Shown one piece after another: positions 45,809 to 54,415 of a stretch of DNA of 64,000 nt (position 1 is the stretch's first letter; each line of letters begins with the position of its first letter). Made by a program: the position numbers and the translations under genes. Under the pieces are notes generated by a model. That model made no database searches and was not told the DNA's origin. It worked only from the letters and a program-made list of their open reading frames with translations. This DNA is from Myxococcales bacterium (GTDB lineage: Bacteria; Myxococcota_A; Polyangia; Polyangiales; Ga0077539), in contig JAAFIF010000008.1 of assembly GCA_013298625.1 (NCBI GenBank), positions 62,001-126,000 on the forward strand, written 5' to 3'.

Positions 45809-46188
45809 CGCGGCGCTCCGTCGGCGCGCTCGCGAAGCATCCGCTCGACCGCGCGCGCGACCTCCATCGGGTCGAAGGGCTTCTCGATCACGCCGATCGC
45901 GCCGAGCCCGAGGTACTGCGCTCGCTGCTCGTCGCGCACCAGCGCCGTCACGAACACCACCGGCGCCGAAGGCAAGAGCCCTTCGCGCTGCCATCGAAGC
46001 ACCTCGCGCCCGTCGCCCTCGCCGAGCATCACATCGACGAGCATCACGTCCGGAGCGACCCCTCCGAGCGCGCTCGCAGCCTCGAGGCTGTCTGCCACGT
46101 GCACGGTCCAGCCGCCGATGCGCGCGAGCGCGATCTCGAGCAGCCGTCGGATCTGCGCGTCGTCGTCGATCACAAACGCGGTCGGCAT
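45805..46188 (-). CDS. Stand-alone response-regulator receiver
   Basis: A 127-residue CheY-like receiver with no output domain. The acidic pocket is at 8-10 (IDDD), the phosphorylation site is Asp52 (VMLVDVMLG), Thr81 (VFVTAL) and Lys103 (IEKPFDP) complete the set. It starts four bases after the Ser/Thr kinase-receiver gene stops, and its stop overlaps the start of the histidine kinase. It is probably the phosphate carrier within this relay. Confidence 0.93.
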   Translation of the reverse strand: MPTAFVIDDDAQIRRLLEIALARIGGWTVHVADSLEAASALGGVAPDVMLVDVMLGEGDGREVLRWQREGLLPSAPVVFVTALVRDEQRAQYLGLGAIGVIEKPFDPMEVARAVERMLRERADGAPR

Positions 46189-46192
46189 GCGC

Positions 46193-47587
46193 TCACCCGC
46201 CTGTGCTCTCGTTGGACACCGGGACGTCCGTGGTCCAGCCCATCCCCTTCGCCACGGTCGTGAGCGCGCTGACGAGCGCCCCGAAATCCAAGGGTTTGCT
46301 CACGAAATCCTGCACTCCCAGCACGTTGAAGCGCCAGCGCTCTTGCGCTCCGGCGCGGCCGCTCACGACCACGACGCGCATCGACTCGCCTCCGGGGCGC
46401 GCGCGCAGACGAGAGAGCGTCTCGATGCCGTTGAGCCCCGGCAGATCGTAGTCGAGCAGCAGCAGCGCCGGCGCGACCTCGGCCATCGCGAGCGCGTCGT
46501 GCCCAGTGGCTGCGCCGCGGGTGTTCACCTTGCGGCCGTAGAACGCGATCTGCGCCGCCCGCATCGCGAGCCGACGAAACGTGTCGTCGTCGTCGACCGC
46601 CAAGATGTCGAGGACATCGTTGGGCGCCAGCGACCGCGCCGCGGGGTGGTCGAGCGTGAGCTGCGCGCGCTCCATCGTGCGAAGCGCCTCGCGGACGGCC
46701 TTCACGAAGGCGTCGATCGACCCGTAGCGCTCGTCGATCGAGCCCGAGAGCGCCTTGCGAAACACGGGGTCGAGCGGCGCGAGGCGCGGGTCCTTCGCGC
46801 TCACCGAACGCCAGTTTCCCCGGACTTTTTGCTGCACAAGCGCGTTCACGTCGCTGTGGTCGAAGGGGCTCGCGCCCGCGAAGAGCTCGTACGCAGTGAC
46901 CGCGAAAGCGTAGTGGTCGGAGGTGGGCCCGATCGTCGTGTCCGTGCCGAAGAAGTCCTCGGGAGCCATGAAGATCGGCGTCCCCGCGATCACCGCAGAG
47001 TCCTCTCGCCCCCTCGCCGCGATGCCGAAATCAATGAGCACCGAGCGCCCAGTGCGATGCTCGATCATGATGTTCGACGGCTTGATGTCGCGGTGAACGA
47101 CGCCCACATCGTGCGACGCCTGCAGCCCCGCGCCCACGCGCTCGATGATCGTCCACGCGCGCTCGATCGGCACCTGCGCGCCGTGCGCCGCGTGCTCGTC
47201 GATCACGTGCTGCAAGCTGTGGCCCTCGATGAGCTCCATCACGATGTACGGCGCGCCGTCGTGCAGCCCGTACTCGTACACAGTCACCACGTTGGGGTGC
47301 CGAATCGCGGCGAGCAGGCTGGCTTCGTGGCGCAGCGCCTCAGCTGCGTGCGAGTCTTTCGAGAGGCGATTGAGCAGCTTGATCGCGACGCGACGCCCGA
47401 GGTTGACGTCCTGCGCTTCGACCACGCGGCCCATCGCGCCGCGGCCGAGCTCGCGGGCCGGTTCGTAGCGACCGCCGACGCGATCGGCGATCGCCGTGTC
47501 GCTCGCGGAGCCGCCGCACTGAGCGCAGAAGCGCGCGCCTTGCGTGAGGCCAGCGCCGCAGCGACGGCAAGTTGCGGTTGCAGTCAT
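46193..47587 (-). CDS. Ser/Thr protein kinase fused to a receiver domain
   Basis: 464 residues. A zinc ribbon (Cys 7, 10, 21, 24) precedes a Hanks kinase domain (about 40-305) with GRGAMGRVV, Lys70 (VAIKLL), HRDIKPSN (165-172) and DFG (186-188). The C-terminal receiver (about 325-450) has DDDD at 332-335, phospho-acceptor Asp379 (LLLDYDLPG) and Lys431 (VSKPLD). Both halves look functional. It heads an operon with a lone receiver and a histidine kinase-HPt, so His-Asp phosphorylation may gate Ser/Thr phosphorylation. I use the ATG at 47587; ATG 47602 is possible. Confidence 0.92.
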   Translation of the reverse strand: MTATATCRRCGAGLTQGARFCAQCGGSASDTAIADRVGGRYEPARELGRGAMGRVVEAQDVNLGRRVAIKLLNRLSKDSHAAEALRHEASLLAAIRHPNVVTVYEYGLHDGAPYIVMELIEGHSLQHVIDEHAAHGAQVPIERAWTIIERVGAGLQASHDVGVVHRDIKPSNIMIEHRTGRSVLIDFGIAARGREDSAVIAGTPIFMAPEDFFGTDTTIGPTSDHYAFAVTAYELFAGASPFDHSDVNALVQQKVRGNWRSVSAKDPRLAPLDPVFRKALSGSIDERYGSIDAFVKAVREALRTMERAQLTLDHPAARSLAPNDVLDILAVDDDDTFRRLAMRAAQIAFYGRKVNTRGAATGHDALAMAEVAPALLLLDYDLPGLNGIETLSRLRARPGGESMRVVVVSGRAGAQERWRFNVLGVQDFVSKPLDFGALVSALTTVAKGMGWTTDVPVSNESTGG

Positions 47588-47687
47588 GAGAGGGTCGCGC
47601 ATCGTAGCACCGCCGCGCGGCGCCGGGCCGCTGCAGGAGCTGCGCACATTGCGCGCGTGAGCCTGGGGTGGATCGGGTCGTACCATC

Positions 47688-49535
47688 GTGATCGTGACGA
47701 TCTCTCGTTGGTTTGCGCGGGCGCCGGTCGCGGGACTCGCGGTGTTGTGCGCGCTCGCGGGATGCGGGCGGCCGTCGACGGCGCTGCTCGTGCGGGTGCG
47801 CTCGGACTTCGAGCCTGGCGCAGTGGCCTCGGTCCGCGCGCACGTCGCGTGGATCGACGCGCGCGACGCGGCGATCGGAGCGGTCGACGGAGGGGCCCCG
47901 GTGTACGAGCTCACCCGAGACAACGGTGAGATCGTGAGGATATTTCCTGGGACGATCGTCGTTGCGCCGCGCGTCCTGCGCGCGGACACGCCGGTGGACA
48001 TCGAGCTCTGGGTGACGCCCCGCGCGGCGAGCGACGAGGCGTTCTCGGTCCGCGCGCGGGTGCGATTCGCGCGTGAGCGCACGTCGGTCATCGACCTATT
48101 CGTCCCGAGCCTCTGCGCGACCCGCGCGGTGCGCGAGCGATGCGCGCTGCGAACGATGACCACCGGCGTCGAGCACACGTGCGCGGGCGAAGGGGACGAC
48201 CCGTGCGTTCCGTTGGTCGAGCAGAGCGCGGCGCCGTACGTGCCGGACGTCAGCGCGCCGCCGGTCGACGTTCGCGTGCTCGACAGAGCCGTGATCGACG
48301 CGGGAATCGACGCCAGCATCGATACGGGGATCGACGCCAGCATCGACGCCAGCATCGACAGCGCGCCGGACGTGTCTGTGGACGTTCCGACCCCGTGCAC
48401 GCCTGCGTGCTCGGCGATGACGGAGCGCTGCGTCGCGGGCCGGTGCTACCTCAAGCCCTTCAAGCTCGCCGTCGGCGAAGCACACACGTGCGCCGCGATT
48501 TCGACGGGCACGTGGTGCTGGGGGCGCAACGCTCGCGGGCAGCTCGGCCGCGGCTCGATGGGCGCGCCGTCACCCACGCCGGGGCTCGTTCTCAACACCG
48601 CTGGAGCGCTGCTCGCGAAGCTCTCGTCGCGGCGAGACCACAGCTGCCTGGTGAGCTTCGCTCCGACCAGCAACGCCGCGTGTTGGGGAGAAAACAACGA
48701 CGGTCAGCTCGGAAACAGCACCTCGACGCCCAGCGCCACACCCGCGATCATCAGCGCGGTCGTCACCGCCACGGGGATCGCCGCGGGCGGACGTCACTCG
48801 TGCGTGGTCGACAACACGGGCGAGGTCTACTGCGCGGGCGCCAACGATTTTGGTCAGCTCGGTCGCCCTGCGGTGGGCGCGGCGCGCGCTCTCTTCGCGC
48901 CCATCACGGCGATGGGCGTCCCGTACGCCGCGGTCGTCGCGGGCGACGAGTTCACCTGCGCGCGGCCGAGCTCTCCCACGCTCAGCGTCACGTGCTGGGG
49001 CCGCAACGACGTCGGCCAACTCGGCGACGGAACCATGATGGACAGCACCGCGCCGGTCAGCGTCGCGACGCTCACGGGCGATTTGCTCGCCGCTGGCGCG
49101 CGCCACGCATGCACTGCGAACAGCGTGTCCGGCACGATCTCGTGCTGGGGCGACAACAGCGACGGACAGCTCGGCGACGGGACCACGATGAACCGACCGA
49201 GGCCCGTCGCGCCCATGTTTGCCATGCTGACGCTCGCCAAGAAAATCGCAGCCGGAACCGCGCACACGTGCATGATCGACGCGACCGACGCGCTCTGGTG
49301 CTGGGGTCGCAACGACTTCGGTCAGCTCGGCGTCGGCTCGATCAGCGCGCGAATCACCACGCCGCAGCGCGTGGCCATCGGTCCCGTCGACGAGGTCGTC
49401 TGCGGCGCGAGGCACACCTGCGCGCGCACCATCGGCAGCGACGTGTGGTGCTGGGGCGACAACTCCGAAGGCCAGCTCGGCGACGGAACGACTACTCCGT
49501 CGAGCCTCCCCGTCTCAGCGCTGCCGTTTCCATAG
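47688..49535 (+). CDS. RCC1-repeat lipoprotein
   Basis: 615 residues from GTG 47688. The signal peptide has a lipobox (ALAGC, Cys26). A first domain of about 150 residues is followed by an Asp/Ile/Ala linker (DASIDTGIDASIDAS, DNA about 48297-48372) and a short Cys cluster. Then about seven RCC1-type blades follow, each with C-W-G and GQLG signatures (WCWGRNARGQLG, CWGDNSDGQLGDGT). It should form a seven-bladed propeller on the surface. Its last 44 bases overlap the convergent tsaE end. Confidence 0.9.
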   Translation: MIVTISRWFARAPVAGLAVLCALAGCGRPSTALLVRVRSDFEPGAVASVRAHVAWIDARDAAIGAVDGGAPVYELTRDNGEIVRIFPGTIVVAPRVLRADTPVDIELWVTPRAASDEAFSVRARVRFARERTSVIDLFVPSLCATRAVRERCALRTMTTGVEHTCAGEGDDPCVPLVEQSAAPYVPDVSAPPVDVRVLDRAVIDAGIDASIDTGIDASIDASIDSAPDVSVDVPTPCTPACSAMTERCVAGRCYLKPFKLAVGEAHTCAAISTGTWCWGRNARGQLGRGSMGAPSPTPGLVLNTAGALLAKLSSRRDHSCLVSFAPTSNAACWGENNDGQLGNSTSTPSATPAIISAVVTATGIAAGGRHSCVVDNTGEVYCAGANDFGQLGRPAVGAARALFAPITAMGVPYAAVVAGDEFTCARPSSPTLSVTCWGRNDVGQLGDGTMMDSTAPVSVATLTGDLLAAGARHACTANSVSGTISCWGDNSDGQLGDGTTMNRPRPVAPMFAMLTLAKKIAAGTAHTCMIDATDALWCWGRNDFGQLGVGSISARITTPQRVAIGPVDEVVCGARHTCARTIGSDVWCWGDNSEGQLGDGTTTPSSLPVSALPFP

Positions 49536-49998
49536 CCGCGCGCGCCGCCGCGACGAGCGCCGCTGCGCGCGGTCCTTCGCCCTGCAATTTCACTCGTCGT
49601 CGCAGCGGAGCCGTCCGCTCGATCCTGACCCACAGCGCGCCCTCGGGCAGCGCGTCCCCCGCGCGATCGGGCCACTCGACCACCACCAGACCGTCCGCGC
49701 CGAGCGCGAACAGCCCGATCTCGTCGAGCGCCTCTGGACCGCTCAAGCGATAGAGATCCGCGTGGTAGACCCGCGCCCGCCCCGCGTACTCGTGCACGAT
49801 CGCGAAGGTCGGAGACGCGACGCGCACGGACTTCGCGACCCCCGCGCCGCGCGCGAACGCCTGGGCAAAGACCGTCTTTCCTGCGCCGAGCGGGCCCTCG
49901 AGCGCGATCACGTCCCCCGGCTGCGCGGCCGCCCCGATCGCCGTCGCCGCGGCGCGCACTCGTCCTCGCGGACCCTCGAACTCGAATGACTCCATCAT
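49492..49998 (-). CDS. tsaE: tRNA threonylcarbamoyladenosine biosynthesis ATPase TsaE
   Basis: The ATPase partner of TsaD and TsaB in making t6A37 of tRNA. 168 residues with the P-loop ALEGPLGAGKTVFAQAFARG and the family motif SPTFAIVHEY, then VYHADLYRLSG and VVVEWPDRAGDALP. A double ATG opens the gene (49998, 49995). Its 3' end overlaps the 3' end of the RCC1 gene, and its start faces the M1 peptidase. tsaB and tsaD are not in the window. Confidence 0.95.
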   Translation of the reverse strand: MMESFEFEGPRGRVRAAATAIGAAAQPGDVIALEGPLGAGKTVFAQAFARGAGVAKSVRVASPTFAIVHEYAGRARVYHADLYRLSGPEALDEIGLFALGADGLVVVEWPDRAGDALPEGALWVRIERTAPLRRRVKLQGEGPRAAALVAAARAAMETAALRRGGSTE

Positions 49999-50036
49999 CG
50001 TGGCAGAGCCCCGTATGCTTGTCGCAGACGCCGCCC

Positions 50037-51716
50037 GTGCGCTACCCCCACCGCGATTTGCTCGCACGCCTCGCACTGACCGCAGCGCTGCTCGTCGCGC
50101 CCGCGCTCGCCCGCGCACAATCCGGTGACGGCCCGCTCAACCGCGCGGACTACCGCTTGGACGCGCGCGTCACCGCGCCCCGCACCATCGAGGCCACGGC
50201 GATCGTGCGCTGGACGCACCGCAGCGACACGCCCGCGGCCACGGCAGAGTGGCACCTGTACGCCAACGCCTTCGCGCGCGGCTCGCTCTTTCTGCGCACG
50301 CTGAGCGGCGGAGCGCACCGCGGCAACGCTCCGGGCGCGGGAGGATCGATCGAGCTCCACTCGCTCGCGCTCGCCTCGGGCGAAGAGCTTTTGCCGTCGG
50401 CCACCGCGGACTTCGGCGACGCAGACCGCACCCGGCTCCGCGTCACGCTCCCACGGCCAGTCCCGCGCGACGTCGAGACCGTGTTCTCGCTGCGCTTCAC
50501 CGTGCGACTGCCCGACGCGTTCTCTCGCAGCGGGTGCGGCGATCGGTTCTGCTTCGCGGGACAGTGGTTTCCCAAGCTCGCCGTGTACGAGCGCGACGGG
50601 CGATGGAGCACCTTCGCCCTGCACGCGCAGAGCGAGTTCTACGCGGACTTCGGTCGCTACGAGCTCACTGTCGACGCGCCCGCGACGGCGACGGTCTTCG
50701 CGACCGGCCGTCGAATTCGCGCACCTGAATTCAACGCGCCCGGCCGCGCCCGGCACGCCTTCGCGCTCGCGCGCGCGCACGACTGCGCGTTCGGGTGGTC
50801 CGAGCGCGGGCTCGTTCGCGACGCGGTGATCTCCTCGCGAAACGAGCGCGACGGAGACGACCCCGACGCCCCTCGCCCTGTCCTCGTCCGCGCTGTCTAC
50901 ACAGCCCCCGACGCGGTCGGCGCCGAGCGCGCGATCGCCCTCGCCCAACGCGCCCTGCCCGCGCTCGAACGACGCTACGGCCCCTACCCCTACGACGCGC
51001 TCACCATCGTCGTAGCGCCCCGCGACGCCGCAGGAATCGGCGGCATGGAGTACCCCGGCCTCGTCACGGTCGAGTCCAACCCGTTCGCGCCGTCCTTCGT
51101 TCGCGCCGTCGAGTACGTCACCGCCCACGAGCTCGCGCACCAATGGTTCTACGGCGTGATCGCCACCAACGAGCACAGCGAGCCCGCCCTCGACGAAGGC
51201 CTCTGCGAGTTCGCCACGGGCCTCGTCTTCGACGAGCTCTACGGCGAGCCGTCGCTCGCGAGGGCGTTCGGCCTCGGCGTGAGCTTCTGGGCCATGCAGG
51301 GCGCGTTCTCGAACCTCGAGCGCGACACCGGCCCCATCCTTCGCAACGCCACGCTCTTCGCGGACTTCGACAGCTACGCCAACGTCGTGTACCGCCGCAC
51401 CAGCGCGCTCTTCGACTCGGTTCGTCGCGAGCACCCCGCGGCGCTCGACCGCGCGCTCGCGCGCTACGCTCGCGAGCAACGATTTCGACACCCTACGGGC
51501 AGAGACCTCTTGCGCGCGCTGCGGGCCGAGCCCGAGCTCGCGCGCACCGTCGACGCCGTGATCGAGCCCGCGTTCACCACGCGCTCGTCGCTCGGTGATC
51601 GCGTCCCCTCCGCGCAGCGCTTCATCGAGCACAACCGAGGATCGGGCTCTCTGCTGCCGCTCTCGTCACGGCTCTCGACGGTGTTCGCCGTCCTGCTGCG
51701 CTGGATCGGCCCATGA
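50037..51716 (+). CDS. M1-family zinc metallopeptidase, exported
   Basis: 559 residues from GTG 50037. The signal peptide ends after ALARA. An N-terminal beta domain is followed by the substrate motif GIGGMEYPG and the zinc motif HELAHQW (His364), with the third ligand Glu 18 residues after the second His (EPALDEG). The C-terminal part is helical and ends in a hydrophobic stretch (LSTVFAVLLRWIG) that may be an anchor. A gluzincin aminopeptidase role in the periplasm is likely. Its stop overlaps the next gene's start (ATGA). Confidence 0.9.
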   Translation: MRYPHRDLLARLALTAALLVAPALARAQSGDGPLNRADYRLDARVTAPRTIEATAIVRWTHRSDTPAATAEWHLYANAFARGSLFLRTLSGGAHRGNAPGAGGSIELHSLALASGEELLPSATADFGDADRTRLRVTLPRPVPRDVETVFSLRFTVRLPDAFSRSGCGDRFCFAGQWFPKLAVYERDGRWSTFALHAQSEFYADFGRYELTVDAPATATVFATGRRIRAPEFNAPGRARHAFALARAHDCAFGWSERGLVRDAVISSRNERDGDDPDAPRPVLVRAVYTAPDAVGAERAIALAQRALPALERRYGPYPYDALTIVVAPRDAAGIGGMEYPGLVTVESNPFAPSFVRAVEYVTAHELAHQWFYGVIATNEHSEPALDEGLCEFATGLVFDELYGEPSLARAFGLGVSFWAMQGAFSNLERDTGPILRNATLFADFDSYANVVYRRTSALFDSVRREHPAALDRALARYAREQRFRHPTGRDLLRALRAEPELARTVDAVIEPAFTTRSSLGDRVPSAQRFIEHNRGSGSLLPLSSRLSTVFAVLLRWIGP

Positions 51717-52528
51717 CGCTCTCTCGCGCCCCTCGACCGCTGCGATCGATCGCAGCCCACGTCGCTGCGCTCACCGTGATCGAGTGGCTCGTCTCGCTCG
51801 CGCTCGGAGCGATGCTCGCCGACGCCATCGCCGCGCCTTTGCGCGCGCACCGCGCGGGCGGAGACGCGATCGCAGCGGAGCACGGCAGGATCGCGATCGA
51901 GCTGTTCGTCACTCGCCTCGCAGAACTACGGTCGGGCGCCGCGACGGTGGTGATCGTGGCGGTGCTGTACGGGCTGATCGTCGTTCCGCTGCACGGGGTG
52001 ATGCCAGCGCTGGTGGTGTGCGAGAAGGACAACCCGTGGGGCCGATCGGTCGCGCGCACGCCCTCGCTCGTCGCGATCGCGCTCGTCCACGGCGCGCTGC
52101 TCGTGACCCTCGGACTCTCTGCGCGCTCGGCGCTAACCGCGTCGATCCACCGCGCGCTCTCTGCGAACCCGGGCCCCTTTCTCTCGGTTACGTACGCGAT
52201 CATCGCGGTCGCGCTGCTCACCGTCGTCGCGCTGCGTTCGCTCTTCGCGCTCGCGCGCGCCGCCGCGGTCCTCGATCACGACGCTCGCCCTTCGCTCGCC
52301 CTCGCCTTCGAAGCCCTTCGCGCGCGACCGTTCACCATCGTCCTGTCTCGCGCCGCGCTCGAGCTCGCCTCGCTCGCGCTCGCGCTGCTCGCCGCCCTCA
52401 GCCCAGCCCCGCTCACCACGCTCGCCGCCCTCGCCGCCCACGGCGCGCGGATCGCGCTCGAGCTCGTTTGGCTCGCGCGCTGCGCGGGACACGCAAATTT
52501 CACCGCATCAACACGCGAGAATCATTAG
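51713..52528 (+). CDS. Multi-spanning membrane protein, unknown
   Basis: 271 residues with about five to six hydrophobic segments (for example VAALTVIEWLVSLALGAML, TVVIVAVLYGLIVVPLHGV, YAIIAVALLTVVALRSLFAL). No family motif was found. Its ATG overlaps the stop of the M1 peptidase gene by four bases, so the two are translationally coupled and probably work together at the membrane. Confidence 0.8.
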   Translation: MTLSRAPRPLRSIAAHVAALTVIEWLVSLALGAMLADAIAAPLRAHRAGGDAIAAEHGRIAIELFVTRLAELRSGAATVVIVAVLYGLIVVPLHGVMPALVVCEKDNPWGRSVARTPSLVAIALVHGALLVTLGLSARSALTASIHRALSANPGPFLSVTYAIIAVALLTVVALRSLFALARAAAVLDHDARPSLALAFEALRARPFTIVLSRAALELASLALALLAALSPAPLTTLAALAAHGARIALELVWLARCAGHANFTASTRENH

Positions 52529-52544
52529 ACATTTTACCGATCGC

Positions 52545-52617
52545 TTGACCCTGGGATTGAAGCCTCTACCATCGCGCCTCCCTCTGAGGGCCCCTCGCCT
52601 GCTGCGAGGCCCCAGAG
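52545..52617 (+). promoter_or_regulatory. Promoter and leader hairpin of the rimK-like gene
   Basis: TTGACC (52545-52550) and TACCAT (52567-52572), spaced by 16 bases, fit a sigma-70 promoter. About ten bases past the -10 box begins a long hairpin (52582-52617): CTCTG, GGG and CCTCGC pair with GCGAGG, CCC and CAGAG around a five-base loop, with small bulges. The ATG is at 52641 with GGAG about eleven bases before it. The transcript would thus begin with a strong stem, which could protect the mRNA or affect initiation. Confidence 0.55.
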
Positions 52618-52640
52618 CGCAACGTGGAGTGAACTCGGCG

Positions 52641-53630
52641 ATGCACCTGCTCATCCTCTCGCGCAAAGCCTCGCTCTACTCGACCAGGCGCCTCACCGAG
52701 ACCGCGCGCGCGCGGGGACACGTGGTGTCCGTCATCGATCCGCTAGAGTTTTCTCTGGTGGTTTCGCGCGGACGACCGCAGCTCTTCTTCCGCGGACAGC
52801 CCGCAGAGCACTACGACATCGTGCTGCCGCGCATCGGCGCCTCGATCACCAGCTACGGGCTCGCCGTGGTCCGCCAGTTCGACATGATGGGCGTCCCGGT
52901 GCTCAACCACGCGGTGTCCATCGCGCGATCGCGCGACAAGCTCCGCGCGATGCAGCTGCTCACCAAGCGCGACTTGGACATCCCGACCACGGTCTGCACC
53001 AAGTCTACGGCGTACCTCGACAGCGCCCTGCAGCTCGTCGAGGCCCCGCCCGCGATCATCAAGCTGCACCAGGGCACGCAAGGCGTCGGCGTCATGCTCG
53101 CCGAGACGCGCCAGAGCGTGCAGGCCACGCTCGAGAGCTTCTGGAGCCTCGGGCAAGACATCATCCTGCAAGAGTTCGTCTCGGAGTCGAAGGGGCGGGA
53201 CATCCGCGTGATCGTCGTCGGCGGCCGCGTCGTCGCCGCGATGCGACGCACCGCGAAGCGCGGAGAGTTTCGCTCGAACCTCCACCGCGGCGGCGACGCT
53301 GAAGGCCTCGCCAAGCTCAACCCCAAGTACGCCAAGGCCGCCATCGCAGCAGCCGAAGTGATGGCGCTCGAGGTGTGCGGCGTCGACATGCTCGAGACCC
53401 GCCGCGGCCCGCGCATCCTCGAGATCAACTCTTCTCCTGGCCTCGAGGGCATCGAGCGCGCGACGCAAAAAGACGTCGCCAGCGCGATCATCCAGCACGC
53501 CGAACGCTACTACCGCACCGTGCACGGAAAGCACCGCAAGGGCGCCTACCGCGCCCCCTCCGAGGTGTTCGAGCAAGAGCGCGGCACGCCACGCACGCGC
53601 GCGACGCGCCGCAAATCCGCGCGCAAATGA
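52641..53630 (+). CDS. rimK: RimK-type ATP-grasp ligase
   Basis: 329 residues. RimK adds glutamates to the C-terminus of ribosomal protein S6 in E. coli; relatives ligate amino acids to other proteins or small molecules. Seen here: the N-terminal LLILSRKASLYSTRRLTE, the conserved RIGASITSYGLAVVRQF, ATP-grasp motifs IIKLHQGTQGVGV, LQEFV and EINSSPGLEGIE. A basic C-terminal tail (about 30 residues) exceeds the E. coli length. S6 is not in the window, so the target is inference. Its stop overlaps the crotonase start (ATGA). Confidence 0.9.
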   Translation: MHLLILSRKASLYSTRRLTETARARGHVVSVIDPLEFSLVVSRGRPQLFFRGQPAEHYDIVLPRIGASITSYGLAVVRQFDMMGVPVLNHAVSIARSRDKLRAMQLLTKRDLDIPTTVCTKSTAYLDSALQLVEAPPAIIKLHQGTQGVGVMLAETRQSVQATLESFWSLGQDIILQEFVSESKGRDIRVIVVGGRVVAAMRRTAKRGEFRSNLHRGGDAEGLAKLNPKYAKAAIAAAEVMALEVCGVDMLETRRGPRILEINSSPGLEGIERATQKDVASAIIQHAERYYRTVHGKHRKGAYRAPSEVFEQERGTPRTRATRRKSARK

Positions 53631-54379
53631 CGGTCGCGCTCGAGAGCCACGGCGCCGCGCGGGTCCTTCGCGTCACCCGGCCCGACGCCCACAACGCGCT
53701 CGACTCGAAGACCATGGACGCGATCATCTCGCACGCACGAGCGATCGACGGCGACGCGCGCGCCATCGTGATCGCCTCCGCAGGGCCGTCGTTCATCGCG
53801 GGCGGAGACCTCAAAGAGTTCGGCGCGCTTCGCGGGCGAGCAGGAGGACGCACGGTCTCGAGCAAGGGCCGCGCGGTCTTGAAGGCCTTGCGCGCGATCG
53901 GACTGCCGCTCGTCGCAGCGATCGACGGCGACGCGTACGGCGGCGGATGCGAGCTCGCCGCCGCGTGCGACCTGCGCTTCGCCCGCGCCACCGCGCGCTT
54001 TCACTGGGTGCAAAACAAGCTCGCCGTCACGACGGGCTGGGGCGCCACGCACAGGCTCGCGCAGCTCGTCGGCGTGTCGACCGCCGCGCGATGGCTGCTC
54101 GCCGCCGAGAGCGTGTCTGCAGAAGACGCCCACCGCGCGGGCTTCGTCGATCAGCTCTCGCACGAGGTGAGCGCGCTCGAGCTCGCGCTGGCGTGGTGCG
54201 AGCGCGTCTCGTCCATCGACCCAACGGTGACGCGACTGCAGCTCGGCCTGCTGCGCGACGAGCACGAAGAGCACAGCAAGCGCGCGCACGAGCGAGAGCG
54301 CAGGGCGTTCGCCGAGTGCTGGGCGCTCGAGGCCCACGAGCGGGCTGTGCAGCGCTTCATCGCCCGCGGCAAGCGCTGA
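53627..54379 (+). CDS. Enoyl-CoA hydratase/isomerase-family protein
   Basis: 250 residues of a crotonase fold. The oxyanion motif (AGPSFIAGGDLKEFG) and the Gly-rich DGDAYGGGCELAAACDLRFA are present; the latter carries one catalytic Glu. The second Glu of true hydratases (in PEIKLG) is replaced: the segment reads FHWVQNKLAVTTGWGATHRL. That pattern is closer to ethylmalonyl-CoA decarboxylase (ECHDC1). So a standard hydratase activity is doubtful. It is coupled to the RimK-like gene by an ATGA overlap, an unusual partnership. Confidence 0.85.
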   Translation: MTVALESHGAARVLRVTRPDAHNALDSKTMDAIISHARAIDGDARAIVIASAGPSFIAGGDLKEFGALRGRAGGRTVSSKGRAVLKALRAIGLPLVAAIDGDAYGGGCELAAACDLRFARATARFHWVQNKLAVTTGWGATHRLAQLVGVSTAARWLLAAESVSAEDAHRAGFVDQLSHEVSALELALAWCERVSSIDPTVTRLQLGLLRDEHEEHSKRAHERERRAFAECWALEAHERAVQRFIARGKR

Positions 54380-54415
54380 AGCGCGACGGTCCGACGCGCT
54401 CGGGCGCAGCAGCGC

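Noticed and set aside
44087-47929. A plus-strand frame of about 1280 codons across the phosphorelay operon
   Set aside because: Shadow of three well-supported minus-strand genes; Arg/His/Ala-rich translation with no domain.
53627-54379. Standard enoyl-CoA hydratase of fatty-acid oxidation
   Set aside because: The second catalytic Glu is missing and no beta-oxidation genes are adjacent.
54380-54400. Short inverted repeat AGCGCG/CGCGCT after the crotonase gene as a terminator
   Set aside because: Only six pairs, no T-run, and such GC palindromes are frequent in this genome.
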